Positions 15,561-23,999 of a stretch of DNA of 64,000 nt are shown one piece after another. The translations under genes were made by a program, and so were the position numbers. Position 1 is the first letter of the stretch. Each line of letters opens with the position of its first letter. Source of the stretch: Oscillospiraceae bacterium (GTDB lineage: Bacteria; Bacillota; Clostridia; Oscillospirales; Ruminococcaceae); contig JAJQGJ010000022.1 of NCBI GenBank assembly GCA_021200565.1, forward strand, positions 47,882-111,881, in the 5' to 3' direction. The notes under the pieces were generated by a model that saw nothing but the letters and a program-made list of their open reading frames with translations, did not search any database and was not told the origin of the DNA.

Positions 15561-17714
15561 TTATTCTTCATCCGGCTTTTTTCTCGGCTTGCTCCATTTG
15601 TACTTGCGCGTCCTTCTCCGGTACTGGATGGCCGTACCTGCAACCTGCCAGTTCTCGGTCAAAAGTTCCACAGCCCCGTCCGCTCCGCACTTCCGGAATC
15701 CGAGGAAGGAACGAAGTCCCCTGCCGATGCCTTTGCAGGTCAGCTTGATGCCGAAGTTCGTGTAGTATTCGATGACATCCTCCTCGACCGCTTTGCCGCC
15801 GATCACCATCCCTTTGGTCTTTACCACACCCTTGGCGATGAACGCCTGGTAGATGGCGTGGTTAAAGTCCAGGAAGTCCGGCGCCTCCGCGATCTTCGCC
15901 CCGTCCACCTTAAGTCTCCCGCTGTTGTACCGCTCCCTTACCCGTTTCCGGACCTCGCCGTCCGCTGTGGAGAAAAGGCTCCCGTCCACATCCAGACCGT
16001 TTACATTCAGCTTCATCCCTGCGGCGTTGGTCTCCGGCAGTTCCAGGAGGCTGGCAATGAAAAGCTCGTAGTTCCTCTGCATGGTATCGACCACACCCCG
16101 GTTTCCGGTCATGCTCTCCAGTTCACTCCTTGCCGCCGTAATGCCGACGCAGATGTCCTCCTCCAGCTGTGCGTACATCTTGGACGCACTCTCGCCGCTG
16201 CCCTCAAAATCCCCAAGGGCACTGACCGCTTCCTGCTCCTCTTCCAGTGCCGCCTCCTTCTTCCGCCGCACCGTTTCCAACCGTCCTTCCAGGTCTTTTA
16301 TCTTCTTATCCAGCTGCTCGATGTGCTGAAGCTCTGCGCTGGATGCCCTGGCTTTCTGATAGACGGCACTCGACACAGCCTTATACTCCCGTGCGACCAG
16401 GCTTTCTTCCCCGTTGGTTTCGTAGTCGCGCTTCAATCCGTAGATCATCTCCATGAAGCTCTGCTTCGCCGCTATCTCGTTCACAAGATTCGATGGGCAG
16501 GTGCGCCCTTCCCGCTGTACGCCCCTCGCATCATGGCGGCAGGTGCAGCGCAGGTTCCCGTAGCTGTATGCGTACTCATCCGCAAGGTGCGGGTCGTCGA
16601 TCCCCTCCGCCGCAAGGGAACGCTCGTCGGAATACCCGCTGATCTGCGTCCGGTACGACTGGCGCTTGACCGGTGCGCCGCAGTGCCCACAGTAGAGGTC
16701 TGAAATTGCCGAACCTGTGAGGTTCCTTTTCTTTTCGGTCGTCGCCTGCGGATTCCTTTCCGCCTGCCCCTGCAGCCTCGCCTGCGCCCTGTCCCATGTG
16801 TCCCGGTCGACAATGCCCACATGGTGATCACGCTTGTAATACCTCGGCGCCTGCCCCTTGTTCTTGATGGCCTTATGGGTCAGGAAGCTCTCTGTGGTCG
16901 TTTTCTGCATTTCCAGGTCGCCCACAAACTTCTCGTTGCGGAGGACGTCGAGGACGGAAGCCCCGCACCACTTGTTCCCACGGACCGTGGTCCAGCCCAG
17001 CGCGTTTAACGCCTTTGCGATCCCGTTCGCGGATTCGCCGTTTAAGTAATTGTCAAAAATGAAGCGCACCGTCCTTGCCTGCTCCTCGTTGATGACCCAC
17101 TCGCCGTTCGGCCCCTTATCATAGCCGATCATGCCCTTTAAGTTGACCATCGGGATGCCCGCCTGGAAGTTCTTCTGGAGCGACCAGCGGATGTTCTTCG
17201 AGATGCTGTTGCTCTCTTCCTGCGCCAGCGCCGACTTGATGGTGATGAGCAGCTCGCTGTTGCCGTCGAGGGTATCGAGGTTGTCCTCCTCGAAGAACAC
17301 GCCGACCGGAGGGTTTAAGTTCATGAGCTTGCGCACACAGGTTAAGCTGTCCACCGTGTTCCTTGCGAACCGTGATGTGGATTTCGTGATGATGTAATCA
17401 AATTTTCCGGCTTCCGCGTCCTCCATCATCTTATTGAACTGCACCCTGTTTTTCCGGGAAGTGCCCGTAATGCCCTCATCGGCGTACATCCCCGCAAATT
17501 CCCAGTCGGGGTTGTTACTGATGAATGAGGTGAAATGCTCGCACTGTGTCTTGTAGGAAGTCTGCTGGTTTTCTTCCTCCGTGCTCACTCGTGCGTAAGC
17601 CGCCACGCGGATGTGGCCTGCGGTTCGGAACTGTCCGCCCGCCTTGACCGCCCGCTGCGTTGCGGGGATCACCTCGACCCCGCTTGTCGTGACTGTATTT
17701 GCCATATTTGCCAT
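15561..17714 (-). CDS. Large serine recombinase (second of a tandem pair)
   Basis: 717 residues. The resolvase catalytic domain begins at about residue 35, with the nucleophile in YARVSTEE (Ser44), then YADEGITGTSRKNR and TSRFARNTVDS. The Recombinase domain and a zinc ribbon (LYCGHCGAPV...) follow, then a long coiled coil (KIKDLEGRLETVRRKKEAAL), as in phage and ICE large serine integrases. The C-terminus is basic (RRRTRKYKWSKPRKKPDE). It should catalyse site-specific integration or excision through a Ser-DNA intermediate. The start has AAAGGAGGCACAGT upstream. It follows its partner gene by about 106 bp. Confidence 0.9.
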   Translation of the reverse strand: MANMANTVTTSGVEVIPATQRAVKAGGQFRTAGHIRVAAYARVSTEEENQQTSYKTQCEHFTSFISNNPDWEFAGMYADEGITGTSRKNRVQFNKMMEDAEAGKFDYIITKSTSRFARNTVDSLTCVRKLMNLNPPVGVFFEEDNLDTLDGNSELLITIKSALAQEESNSISKNIRWSLQKNFQAGIPMVNLKGMIGYDKGPNGEWVINEEQARTVRFIFDNYLNGESANGIAKALNALGWTTVRGNKWCGASVLDVLRNEKFVGDLEMQKTTTESFLTHKAIKNKGQAPRYYKRDHHVGIVDRDTWDRAQARLQGQAERNPQATTEKKRNLTGSAISDLYCGHCGAPVKRQSYRTQISGYSDERSLAAEGIDDPHLADEYAYSYGNLRCTCRHDARGVQREGRTCPSNLVNEIAAKQSFMEMIYGLKRDYETNGEESLVAREYKAVSSAVYQKARASSAELQHIEQLDKKIKDLEGRLETVRRKKEAALEEEQEAVSALGDFEGSGESASKMYAQLEEDICVGITAARSELESMTGNRGVVDTMQRNYELFIASLLELPETNAAGMKLNVNGLDVDGSLFSTADGEVRKRVRERYNSGRLKVDGAKIAEAPDFLDFNHAIYQAFIAKGVVKTKGMVIGGKAVEEDVIEYYTNFGIKLTCKGIGRGLRSFLGFRKCGADGAVELLTENWQVAGTAIQYRRRTRKYKWSKPRKKPDEE

Positions 17715-17820
17715 ACTGTGCCTCCTTTGATTCTGGTTCTATTGCTTTTGCTCCCCTTTTTGCAGGGTAGACACCTTACAACCCTTTCACCATGCTGTGT
17801 AAAAAATAAAACTGCACGGA

Positions 17821-19989
17821 TCATCCGTACAGCCTGCCTTTCCCATATTTTCCTCTTGGGTTTTCCCTCATTTTGCTGCCGTCCCAGTAAGACGCGGAGT
17901 TCCGGTAGTCCTCCACATTCGAGTGCATCACGACTTCCGTCCTGGTGTTGTCAAACCAGCGGATACTGTACTTTAACGGGCTGTAGATCGTGACGTCCAG
18001 GATGAACGCTTTCACATAGACATCAGTAAGGCCGTTCAGGAACGCCTGTGTCCCATCCCTGCCCTCCGGCAGAGTGTCGATCCACGCAAGCGCCTGCCTG
18101 CGCCACTCGTAATTGTATTCAAGTTCACGCCAATAGTCTTCCTTCTCCTGCATTTCCTTCTCCGCCGATTCCAGCTCGTTTGAGAGCATTTCCGCTTTCT
18201 TTTTTCCGTTTGCCACAGCCGATTCCAGCCGGGTCGTGTCACCCACAGGCTCGCCCATGATCTCCGCCCGTATCTTCATGGCGTCAATCTTTGATTCCGC
18301 CACCCGTACACGGTTCTGTGTCGATGCAAGTTCTGCCTGCAGAGCCGCGATGTTCTTCTTTAAAAATGCCCGCTCCGTCTCGTTGCAGTCCTCATCCTGC
18401 AGGCGAAGAAGCGTCAGTCTGACATCTTTTAAGAAGCCGTCCGCCTGGTTCGTGAAGCGGGTGGAATCGCTGAGTGTTTCCAGAATTTCATCGAGGGATT
18501 CATCGTCCTCATTCCCGTAGTCGAACAGCCGGTACCGTTCCGCCACGCCTTTTCTCACAGCGTAGATGACCTGCTGCTCGTACACCCTCTCCGCAGAGCA
18601 GACGTTCTTCCCATTATTAAGTTCCGCGTTCGGGCAGAACCAGATGGGGTGGCACTTGCGGTTCCTCGAATTGTAGAATCTCCCGCAGTAAGGGCAGCGC
18701 AGTTTTCCGGAGAAGGGAATCTCCTCCGTGTTTCTCGTTGTCCCCGTCCCATGGGTCTGAACGGATTCGTAAAGCTCACGGCTGATGATTGCCGGATGGT
18801 GGTCTTTCAAATGATAAATCGGCATCTCGCCGTTGTTCTTGGAAGATTTATGTGTCAGGAAGTCGGACACATAAGTTTTCTGCGCGGTAACGTCACCGCA
18901 GTACCGCTCGTTCCTGAGCATTGCCCGGAGGCGCTGGGGCGTCCAGCCCACTTCAACATCGTCGTTATTCCTGCCCCGCTTGCCTTTCTTCATCGTCCTC
19001 TGCCTCGGCGCCGGGACGCCATTCCGGTTCAACTCCTGCGCAATCTTCGTGCAGGGAACACCCTCTGCCGCCTGCTCAAATACATAGCGGACAACTTTGG
19101 CTTCCTCTTCCACGATCTCCACACCACGGACAGCGTCGCCTTCTGCTTTTTCCAGGAAGCGATAGCCGTAGATTTCACAGTTGGGGACGATGCCCTGCTT
19201 ATAGCGTTTCTGAATGCCCCAGAGGATGTTCTCGGAAATCGTCCTGGACTCCTGCTGTGCCAGTGCCGCAAGGAGCGTCATCACGAACTCGCTGACCGGC
19301 TCCGCTGTGTCCAGCCCTTCCTTCTCAAAGGCGATGGTCACACCGCTTTTCTTCAGCTGGTCGAGGGCGCTCAAGAAGTCCTGCGTGTTCCTTGCGAAAC
19401 GGGAAATGGACTTGCACACAACCCGGTCGATCCTGCCGTCCCTGCAATGGCGCAGGAGGCGCTTGAAGCCTGTGCGGTTATGGTCGGAAGTCGCTGAAAT
19501 GCCGTAATCGGAGTAGATACCTGCGGAAACACAAGAAGGGTCGCTCCGCAGAAGCTGTGTGAAGTACCGCTCCTGTGTCGCATAGGAGTCTTCCTGGTTC
19601 AGATTCTCGCTTGAGACACGGATGTAAGCCGCTACACGCTTCGTCTGGGTGGATGTGGGCTGGACTGTCGGAAGAATCGTGCCAAAGAGCGGCTTTTGAT
19701 TCTGGAATGTCTGTCGTGCTGCCGACTGACTCTGGTTCTCTTCCCTTGCCCTCGCAAGCAGGGCCGCCACAGTCTCGCTCAAGCCTTCCGGCGTGTCGAG
19801 CCTTATCTCTTCCGTCTTGGGCTGTGCGGGTTCTGGTTTTATGGGTTCCAGCTGTGCGGGTTTAGCCACAGTCGCCTTTTGCTCCGTGGCCTTCGTTTCC
19901 GTATTCTTTGGCTCCGTATTCTTTGGCTGTGCCGTTTTCATTTTCAGCTGCGCAAGGAAATCCGCCTTGGATACCGTACTTTCTGCCAT
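17821..19989 (-). CDS. Large serine recombinase with a Lys/Pro/Thr-rich N-terminal extension (first of a tandem pair)
   Basis: 722 residues from ATG 19989 (AAAGGAGG upstream; the frame is open to 20049). Residues 20-60 form a low-complexity region with repeats such as PKNTEPKNTETKATEQKA. The catalytic domain begins near residue 118: YIRVSSENLNQED (Ser126) and SISRFARNTQDF. A Recombinase domain, the zinc ribbon LRCPYCGRFYNSRNRKC and a long coiled coil follow. The partner gene lacks the extension. Two different large serine recombinases side by side suggests a paired system, as in SCCmec CcrA/CcrB, or separate integration and excision roles. Confidence 0.9.
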   Translation of the reverse strand: MAESTVSKADFLAQLKMKTAQPKNTEPKNTETKATEQKATVAKPAQLEPIKPEPAQPKTEEIRLDTPEGLSETVAALLARAREENQSQSAARQTFQNQKPLFGTILPTVQPTSTQTKRVAAYIRVSSENLNQEDSYATQERYFTQLLRSDPSCVSAGIYSDYGISATSDHNRTGFKRLLRHCRDGRIDRVVCKSISRFARNTQDFLSALDQLKKSGVTIAFEKEGLDTAEPVSEFVMTLLAALAQQESRTISENILWGIQKRYKQGIVPNCEIYGYRFLEKAEGDAVRGVEIVEEEAKVVRYVFEQAAEGVPCTKIAQELNRNGVPAPRQRTMKKGKRGRNNDDVEVGWTPQRLRAMLRNERYCGDVTAQKTYVSDFLTHKSSKNNGEMPIYHLKDHHPAIISRELYESVQTHGTGTTRNTEEIPFSGKLRCPYCGRFYNSRNRKCHPIWFCPNAELNNGKNVCSAERVYEQQVIYAVRKGVAERYRLFDYGNEDDESLDEILETLSDSTRFTNQADGFLKDVRLTLLRLQDEDCNETERAFLKKNIAALQAELASTQNRVRVAESKIDAMKIRAEIMGEPVGDTTRLESAVANGKKKAEMLSNELESAEKEMQEKEDYWRELEYNYEWRRQALAWIDTLPEGRDGTQAFLNGLTDVYVKAFILDVTIYSPLKYSIRWFDNTRTEVVMHSNVEDYRNSASYWDGSKMRENPRGKYGKGRLYG

Positions 19990-20045
19990 GTACATTTCCT
20001 CCTTTCCATGCCTCCTGCAGGGCAGTTCAGGCGATTGCCACCCTT

Positions 20046-20072
20046 GCATACCCTACAGGGTAGTAGCATATT
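20046..20072 (-). promoter_or_regulatory. Putative operator and promoter of the recombinase pair
   Basis: TTGACGGTAATATGC on the minus strand (about 20078-20064) resembles a condensed form of the phage promoter module. Next to it is a palindrome TACCCTACAGGGTA (about 20048-20061). A related dyad with AGGGT and ACCCT lies at 17764-17785 before the second recombinase. Repressor binding is inferred. Confidence 0.4.
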
Positions 20073-20119
20073 ACCGTCAATTTTAAACATAAGCAAGCAA
20101 ATCAGGGCAGAAAAGAGCC

Positions 20120-20160
20120 GCCTTTCCCGCCATAAAACGGAGAAAAAAGCGGCCTTATCT
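20120..20160 (-). terminator. Rho-independent terminator after the LysM gene
   Basis: On the minus strand GCCGC and GCGGC bracket a CTCCGTTTTATGGCGGGAAA segment that itself pairs partly, followed by TCTTTTC. Confidence 0.55.
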
Positions 20161-20213
20161 GCCCCATGATCTGTTCAATAAGCGCGCAGAATCTCTGCCT
20201 GCGCCAGCCCCGT

Positions 20214-20996
20214 TTACGGGATCAGAAGCACCATCCCGACCTTGATCACGTTAGATGTCAGCCCATTCAGCTTCTTAATCTCTGTGTACTTCTGCCCGCT
20301 CCCCAGCACTTTCTCTGCGATCTTCCACAGGGAATCGGAAGGCTGGACAGTGTAGATGGAACTGCCGACCTTCAGGTACTCCCCAGCAATATAGCCGTAG
20401 CCACAGTCGGAGGCATCGCACTTGATACGGAACCAGCCGTTATCACAGGACTCCAGAATCTCTACCAGCACACCTTTGCGGATGACCGTCACACGGTTGG
20501 CATCAAGGGAGTTACCGTTACGGATATTGACGAGGGTCGTAGCCTTGCCGTAGAGGATCGGCTCCGTGTTCCCATCGTTGGGATAGACATCCTCCACAGC
20601 CTCGGTCTTGGCATCGGCTTCCTCTGTGGCACCCTCCTCAGATGCGCCAGAATCGGTTTTAACGGCTTCATCCTCGGCAGCGGTAACGTCCTTGTCCTCT
20701 GCCTCTTCCATCGATTCTGGCTCGTCCTGGGCTGGATCCGGCTCGTCCAGGCTGATTTCTTCCGCTCCCTCGGATACGGTCACAGTCTCATCATCTGTAT
20801 CCATCGTCTCCTCATCATCAGGATAAATGCTGATTCCCGCAGGCGTGAATACAAAATAGCCGGGGTTCTCATCGGCTTTCTTCACGGCACTGGCAAGGAG
20901 CCGGTACTGCCCAATCTGGGAATCATCATCCTCCCACGCCTTACGCACACGATAGTAACCTGTGGTCAGTTTCGCTTCATAGTTTTCCAAACTCAT
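20214..20996 (-). CDS. SH3b plus LysM cell-wall-binding protein (copy 1)
   Basis: 260 residues. A small N-terminal domain (YYRVRKAWEDDDSQIGQY) is followed by a long acidic linker (residues about 65-150, rich in E, D, T, S). Then comes a bacterial SH3-like domain (TTLVNIRNGNSLDANRVTVI...GYGYIAGEYLKVG) and a C-terminal LysM (YTVQPSDSLWKIAEKVLG...LLIP). There is no catalytic domain, so it probably binds peptidoglycan and helps lysis or adsorption. It is the last gene of the lysis block. A paralogue with the same domain order lies in the DNA-modification cluster at 59173. Confidence 0.8.
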   Translation of the reverse strand: MSLENYEAKLTTGYYRVRKAWEDDDSQIGQYRLLASAVKKADENPGYFVFTPAGISIYPDDEETMDTDDETVTVSEGAEEISLDEPDPAQDEPESMEEAEDKDVTAAEDEAVKTDSGASEEGATEEADAKTEAVEDVYPNDGNTEPILYGKATTLVNIRNGNSLDANRVTVIRKGVLVEILESCDNGWFRIKCDASDCGYGYIAGEYLKVGSSIYTVQPSDSLWKIAEKVLGSGQKYTEIKKLNGLTSNVIKVGMVLLIP

Positions 20997-21018
20997 AATG
21001 ATTTACCTCCATAATTTC

Positions 21019-21774
21019 TCAGGCGGATTTCGCCTGTTTTCTACATCTTGTTTTGTCAACAGGTTTCGTTAAAACATCTTCATCACTCCATCCGGCTTTG
21101 ATCCGCCTTCTCAGAGTAATCGGTCGAATATTTAATTCTCTCGCCCAATCATTCAAAGGCTGTGTTCTTCCATCCAAAGTGAGAAAATAATATGATTTAT
21201 GCTTTATTTCACGCGGTTGTGTTTCAAGGGCTTCTGCCACAGACATACCTTTTTCTTCTATCCACCTTCGAAGAGTTGATCTTGGGGTGCCTATAATATC
21301 AGCCCATTCAGTAAGGGTGTGAGCTTCACCATTGTACTCGTAACGCCTAACCTTCTGTTGTTTTTCACCAATACCCTCAGTAATAGCTCGTTCCACACTC
21401 CAACCGGCTCTTATGCGCCTACTGAAAGTAAAGTAATCAACTCCAAGTGCATCTGCCCATTCTGCTACGGTCTGCGTCTTCCCATTGTAGACCACAAGAT
21501 GATTGTTCGATTTATTATTTGCCTGTACGAATCTATCAACCCATCGACAATTTCTCGGGCAGTAGTCTCCATCATTATCAATTCGGTCTATGGTTAAATC
21601 ATCCCTGTACCCATTGGAAAGCGCCCATTTAGCGAACGGTTTAAAATCATACCATTCTTCACACACAGAAATGCCTCTTCCACCATAATTTTCATACTCT
21701 TTGTAATGTGGATTATTGCATCTCCCTTTCATTGCCGCCCAACAAGAGTAAAGCCTAGTTTCGTAATATTTCAT
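21019..21774 (-). CDS. HNH-like homing-endonuclease type protein with three C-terminal HTH repeats
   Basis: 251 residues. The N-terminal part (WAAMKGRCNNPHYKEYENYG; DLTIDRIDNDGDYCPRNCRWV) resembles HNH/AP2-associated phage nuclease domains, with CPRNCRW near the active centre. It is followed by three repeats of about 55-60 residues, each with an EWADALG or DWARELN-like helix and a RRRIRAGWS-like helix, typical of NUMOD/HTH modules that read DNA sequence. It lies alone between the LysM gene and the endolysin, a common position for free-standing homing endonucleases. Codon use is AT-richer than the neighbours. Confidence 0.65.
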   Translation of the reverse strand: MKYYETRLYSCWAAMKGRCNNPHYKEYENYGGRGISVCEEWYDFKPFAKWALSNGYRDDLTIDRIDNDGDYCPRNCRWVDRFVQANNKSNNHLVVYNGKTQTVAEWADALGVDYFTFSRRIRAGWSVERAITEGIGEKQQKVRRYEYNGEAHTLTEWADIIGTPRSTLRRWIEEKGMSVAEALETQPREIKHKSYYFLTLDGRTQPLNDWARELNIRPITLRRRIKAGWSDEDVLTKPVDKTRCRKQAKSA

Positions 21775-21791
21775 CACTCATCTCCCCCATT

Positions 21792-21829
21792 AGGAAAGCC
21801 CCTGTGAGATTTTCCCCCACAGAGGCTGT
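21792..21829 (-). terminator. Terminator after the endolysin
   Basis: On the minus strand AGCCTCTGTG pairs with CACAGGGGCT around a GGGGAAAATCT loop, then TTTCC. The U run is weak. Confidence 0.55.
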
Positions 21830-21832
21830 TGA

Positions 21833-22642
21833 TTACTGCTTCTCCAGATATGCGGACGAACAGAAGCCTGTGTACTTCACGTTTTTATACGTGCTTACCA
21901 AATACAACCACTTAGTTCCGTTGTAGCTCGTATAATATCCATAACAGGTTACGGTCTGACCTTTCGGCAGGGTCACCATGATACTCTTAGACGTCCCCGC
22001 ACCGTTCCTCATGTTGAGGTTTGCAGTCGTCTTGTACGTCCCTGCCAAGGACTTTGAGAAGCTCTTCGCCGCGTCAGTTGCCTTCTTCTCGGTCACAGTC
22101 GAAGAAGTGGCTGAACTTGAGTCGGTCGTAGTGCTTGCCCCGGTCGTATCGTCGGTACAGTACGGACACTGCGCCCAATAGTTCCAGTTGGATGCCGAGT
22201 ACGCCGATTTCACCACGCCATAAGCATGGCCTTTAGCTTCGTAGACATACCCCGCTCCGTCATACACGCCTACGTGCGAAATGGCTGAGGTTGAACTACC
22301 CCTGAACACCAACAGTCCCGCAGTCTTCGGAAAAGTGCTGATCTTGCCCTTCGTACTCGCTGCCGCATACATCCCTGCCGCAGACTTATCCTGTGCAGAG
22401 TTGTATTTCGGTGCCGCCGTAGCGGAATCGCTCCACAGATATCCCTTAATCAGTCCAACACAGTCATGAACTCTCTTTCCATACTGGCTGGCAAAGTCAC
22501 TCGCCGTATAGTAGCTCGGATACTGTGCCTTCTTGCTGGAATACAGGCTCGCCGATGCTGTCTGACCATAACAGCCATACCAATACGGAAGTCCTACCTG
22601 TGCTTTGGCATATGCCAATAATCCTGAATTTGTCTTACTCAT
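21833..22642 (-). CDS. Phage endolysin, NlpC/P60-type peptidase with SH3b domain
   Basis: 269 residues. LLAYAKAQVGLPYWYGCYGQ opens the NlpC/P60-like fold. The nucleophile is in KRVHDCVGLIKGYLW and the histidine in AISHVGVYDGAG. A Ser/Thr-rich linker (TTTDSSSATSSTVTEKK) leads to a C-terminal SH3b domain (TTANLNMRNGAGTSKSIMVT...). It should cleave peptide bonds in the host wall at the end of infection. No signal peptide is seen, so it needs the holin encoded by the preceding gene for release. The start has GGAAAGGGG upstream. Confidence 0.9.
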   Translation of the reverse strand: MSKTNSGLLAYAKAQVGLPYWYGCYGQTASASLYSSKKAQYPSYYTASDFASQYGKRVHDCVGLIKGYLWSDSATAAPKYNSAQDKSAAGMYAAASTKGKISTFPKTAGLLVFRGSSTSAISHVGVYDGAGYVYEAKGHAYGVVKSAYSASNWNYWAQCPYCTDDTTGASTTTDSSSATSSTVTEKKATDAAKSFSKSLAGTYKTTANLNMRNGAGTSKSIMVTLPKGQTVTCYGYYTSYNGTKWLYLVSTYKNVKYTGFCSSAYLEKQ

Positions 22643-22684
22643 AAAATTCCCCTTTCCGGCCGGGAATTTGCCCCGGCCAAGTCC

Positions 22685-22987
22685 TTATTCCTGTTTAAAC
22701 TGTGAAATACTCTGGATGACCTTGTCATATCCCAGCATGGCACAGAGCCATGAGAGCAGCATCAGCGCCACCGCGATCACGACAAGCTGCGGAGTCCATG
22801 CCGTCTCCGTCATAATGGTGTAGCCCACAGCCACCGCAGCCGATAAAACAAGTGCGACAATTCCCGCCAGCAGATTTGCCTTGTAAGACTTGCCGCACTC
22901 TTCGAGTTGCTTTTTGATTGCTTCGGTCACCAGACCGGTCAGTGTTGAGACCACCAGCAGCCCCAACAGAAAAATTGAATAACTCAT
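22685..22987 (-). CDS. Phage holin
   Basis: 100 residues with an N-terminal membrane segment (SIFLLGLLVVSTLTGLVTEAI) and two more hydrophobic stretches (LLAGIVALVLSAAVAVGYTI and LVVIAVALMLLSWLCAMLG). The C-terminus is short and charged. Size, topology and position directly before the endolysin fit a holin that permeabilises the membrane for endolysin export. The start overlaps the stop of the upstream gene (GGGATGAG). The specific holin family is not certain. Confidence 0.8.
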   Translation of the reverse strand: MSYSIFLLGLLVVSTLTGLVTEAIKKQLEECGKSYKANLLAGIVALVLSAAVAVGYTIMTETAWTPQLVVIAVALMLLSWLCAMLGYDKVIQSISQFKQE

Positions 22988-23415
22988 CCCATTGCCTCCT
23001 CCGGATTCAGTTCCGGTTCTTCTTCCTCGCTGTTATCCACAGCGGCTTCTTCCATGGACATCTTGTCCCGTTCCAGTTTGATAATCTCCTCCTGCTTCGT
23101 CTCGTTGTAGCTCTTCGCTGCATAGACGGCAAAAGAGATTGACTCCGTGATCACAGCCGTGATGAGAGAATACAGCGCGTCCAGGTTCTGGAGCTTCCAC
23201 ATAACCACCATGCTGTATACTTCCACAGCAGAACAATTAGCCAGCAGGAAAGCCATGATGATTTTCGTGGTCGTGGGGAACTTGAAAGTTCTCATCGATT
23301 TTTTAACCATCTTCACTTCCAGCCGCTTGTCAAACAGCTCCTTCTCCCTGTCACACTGCTTCTTTTCCCTCTCCACCCGCTCCATCTCACGATTGAAATG
23401 CCTGTCGCTCCACAT
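22984..23415 (-). CDS. Membrane protein with coiled coil, lysis-region
   Basis: 143 residues from ATG 23415 (AAAGGAGGCGGTGCGCC upstream). An N-terminal charged coiled coil (REMERVEREKKQCDREKELF) precedes two membrane segments (KIIMAFLLANCSAVEVYSMVVM and LYSLITAVITESISFAVYAA). The C-terminus is acidic. Proteins like this sit before holins in many Clostridia phages. A role in lysis or superinfection is a guess. Confidence 0.65.
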   Translation of the reverse strand: MWSDRHFNREMERVEREKKQCDREKELFDKRLEVKMVKKSMRTFKFPTTTKIIMAFLLANCSAVEVYSMVVMWKLQNLDALYSLITAVITESISFAVYAAKSYNETKQEEIIKLERDKMSMEEAAVDNSEEEEPELNPEEAMG

Positions 23416-23445
23416 GGCGCACCGCCTCCTTTCCGCCACAGGGCA

Positions 23446-23877
23446 TCAATTTGCCTTGTGCGCCTGCTTCGAGAGGTAGGTGGTCAGTTCCTCGTGGGCT
23501 GCCGTGGTCGGACCGTTCGCACCCATTTCGTGCAGGCCGTCAATGATGGCAAGCAGGGCGCGCATTGTGATTTCCCGCTCTTCGAGCGATGCCTGCAGGA
23601 TTCGCTTGTCTTCCTGCTCGGCACGGAGCAGCTCCTCCAGACTGATATAGTCCTTCTTCAGCTTCTCCTCGATGTCGGCAATGCGCCACTCTGCCCTCGC
23701 AAGCCGCTCCTCCATCCGCTTCTCCCGGCTCTCCTCTTCCAGTTCCTTTTTCGTCCCGCCGGTCATCCGGTTCTTGAATTCCGGATATTCTTTGTAGACG
23801 AAATAGGCAAGAAGCAGGAAGATGATGAGCCACTGGAGAACCGCCTCCCCGGATACCAAATCAGTGATTTTATCCAT
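23446..23877 (-). CDS. Membrane-anchored coiled-coil protein, lysis-region
   Basis: 143 residues from ATG 23877 (AAGGAGAAGAGT upstream). One N-terminal membrane span (VLQWLIIFLLLAYFVYKEY) is followed by a long heptad-rich helix (EKRMEERLARAEWRIADIEE) ending near the C-terminus. This is the layout of haemolysin XhlA-type and spanin-like phage accessory proteins, though I cannot assign either family. It sits between the tail-fibre genes and the two membrane proteins before the endolysin. Confidence 0.6.
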   Translation of the reverse strand: MDKITDLVSGEAVLQWLIIFLLLAYFVYKEYPEFKNRMTGGTKKELEEESREKRMEERLARAEWRIADIEEKLKKDYISLEELLRAEQEDKRILQASLEEREITMRALLAIIDGLHEMGANGPTTAAHEELTTYLSKQAHKAN

Positions 23878-23999
23878 ACTCTTCTCCTTCCTCTGCCCGT
23901 AAAAGGGCATAAAAATAGGACAGCCGCTTGACTGCCCATGTGATTGATATATATGAACACAGCAAATGCTGTGATTGATGTTCCTGCACCTTCTAAAAG

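Noticed and set aside
15561..19989. Serine recombinases as transposon resolvases unrelated to the phage
   Set aside because: No transposase or terminal repeats surround them, and the phage module continues on both sides.
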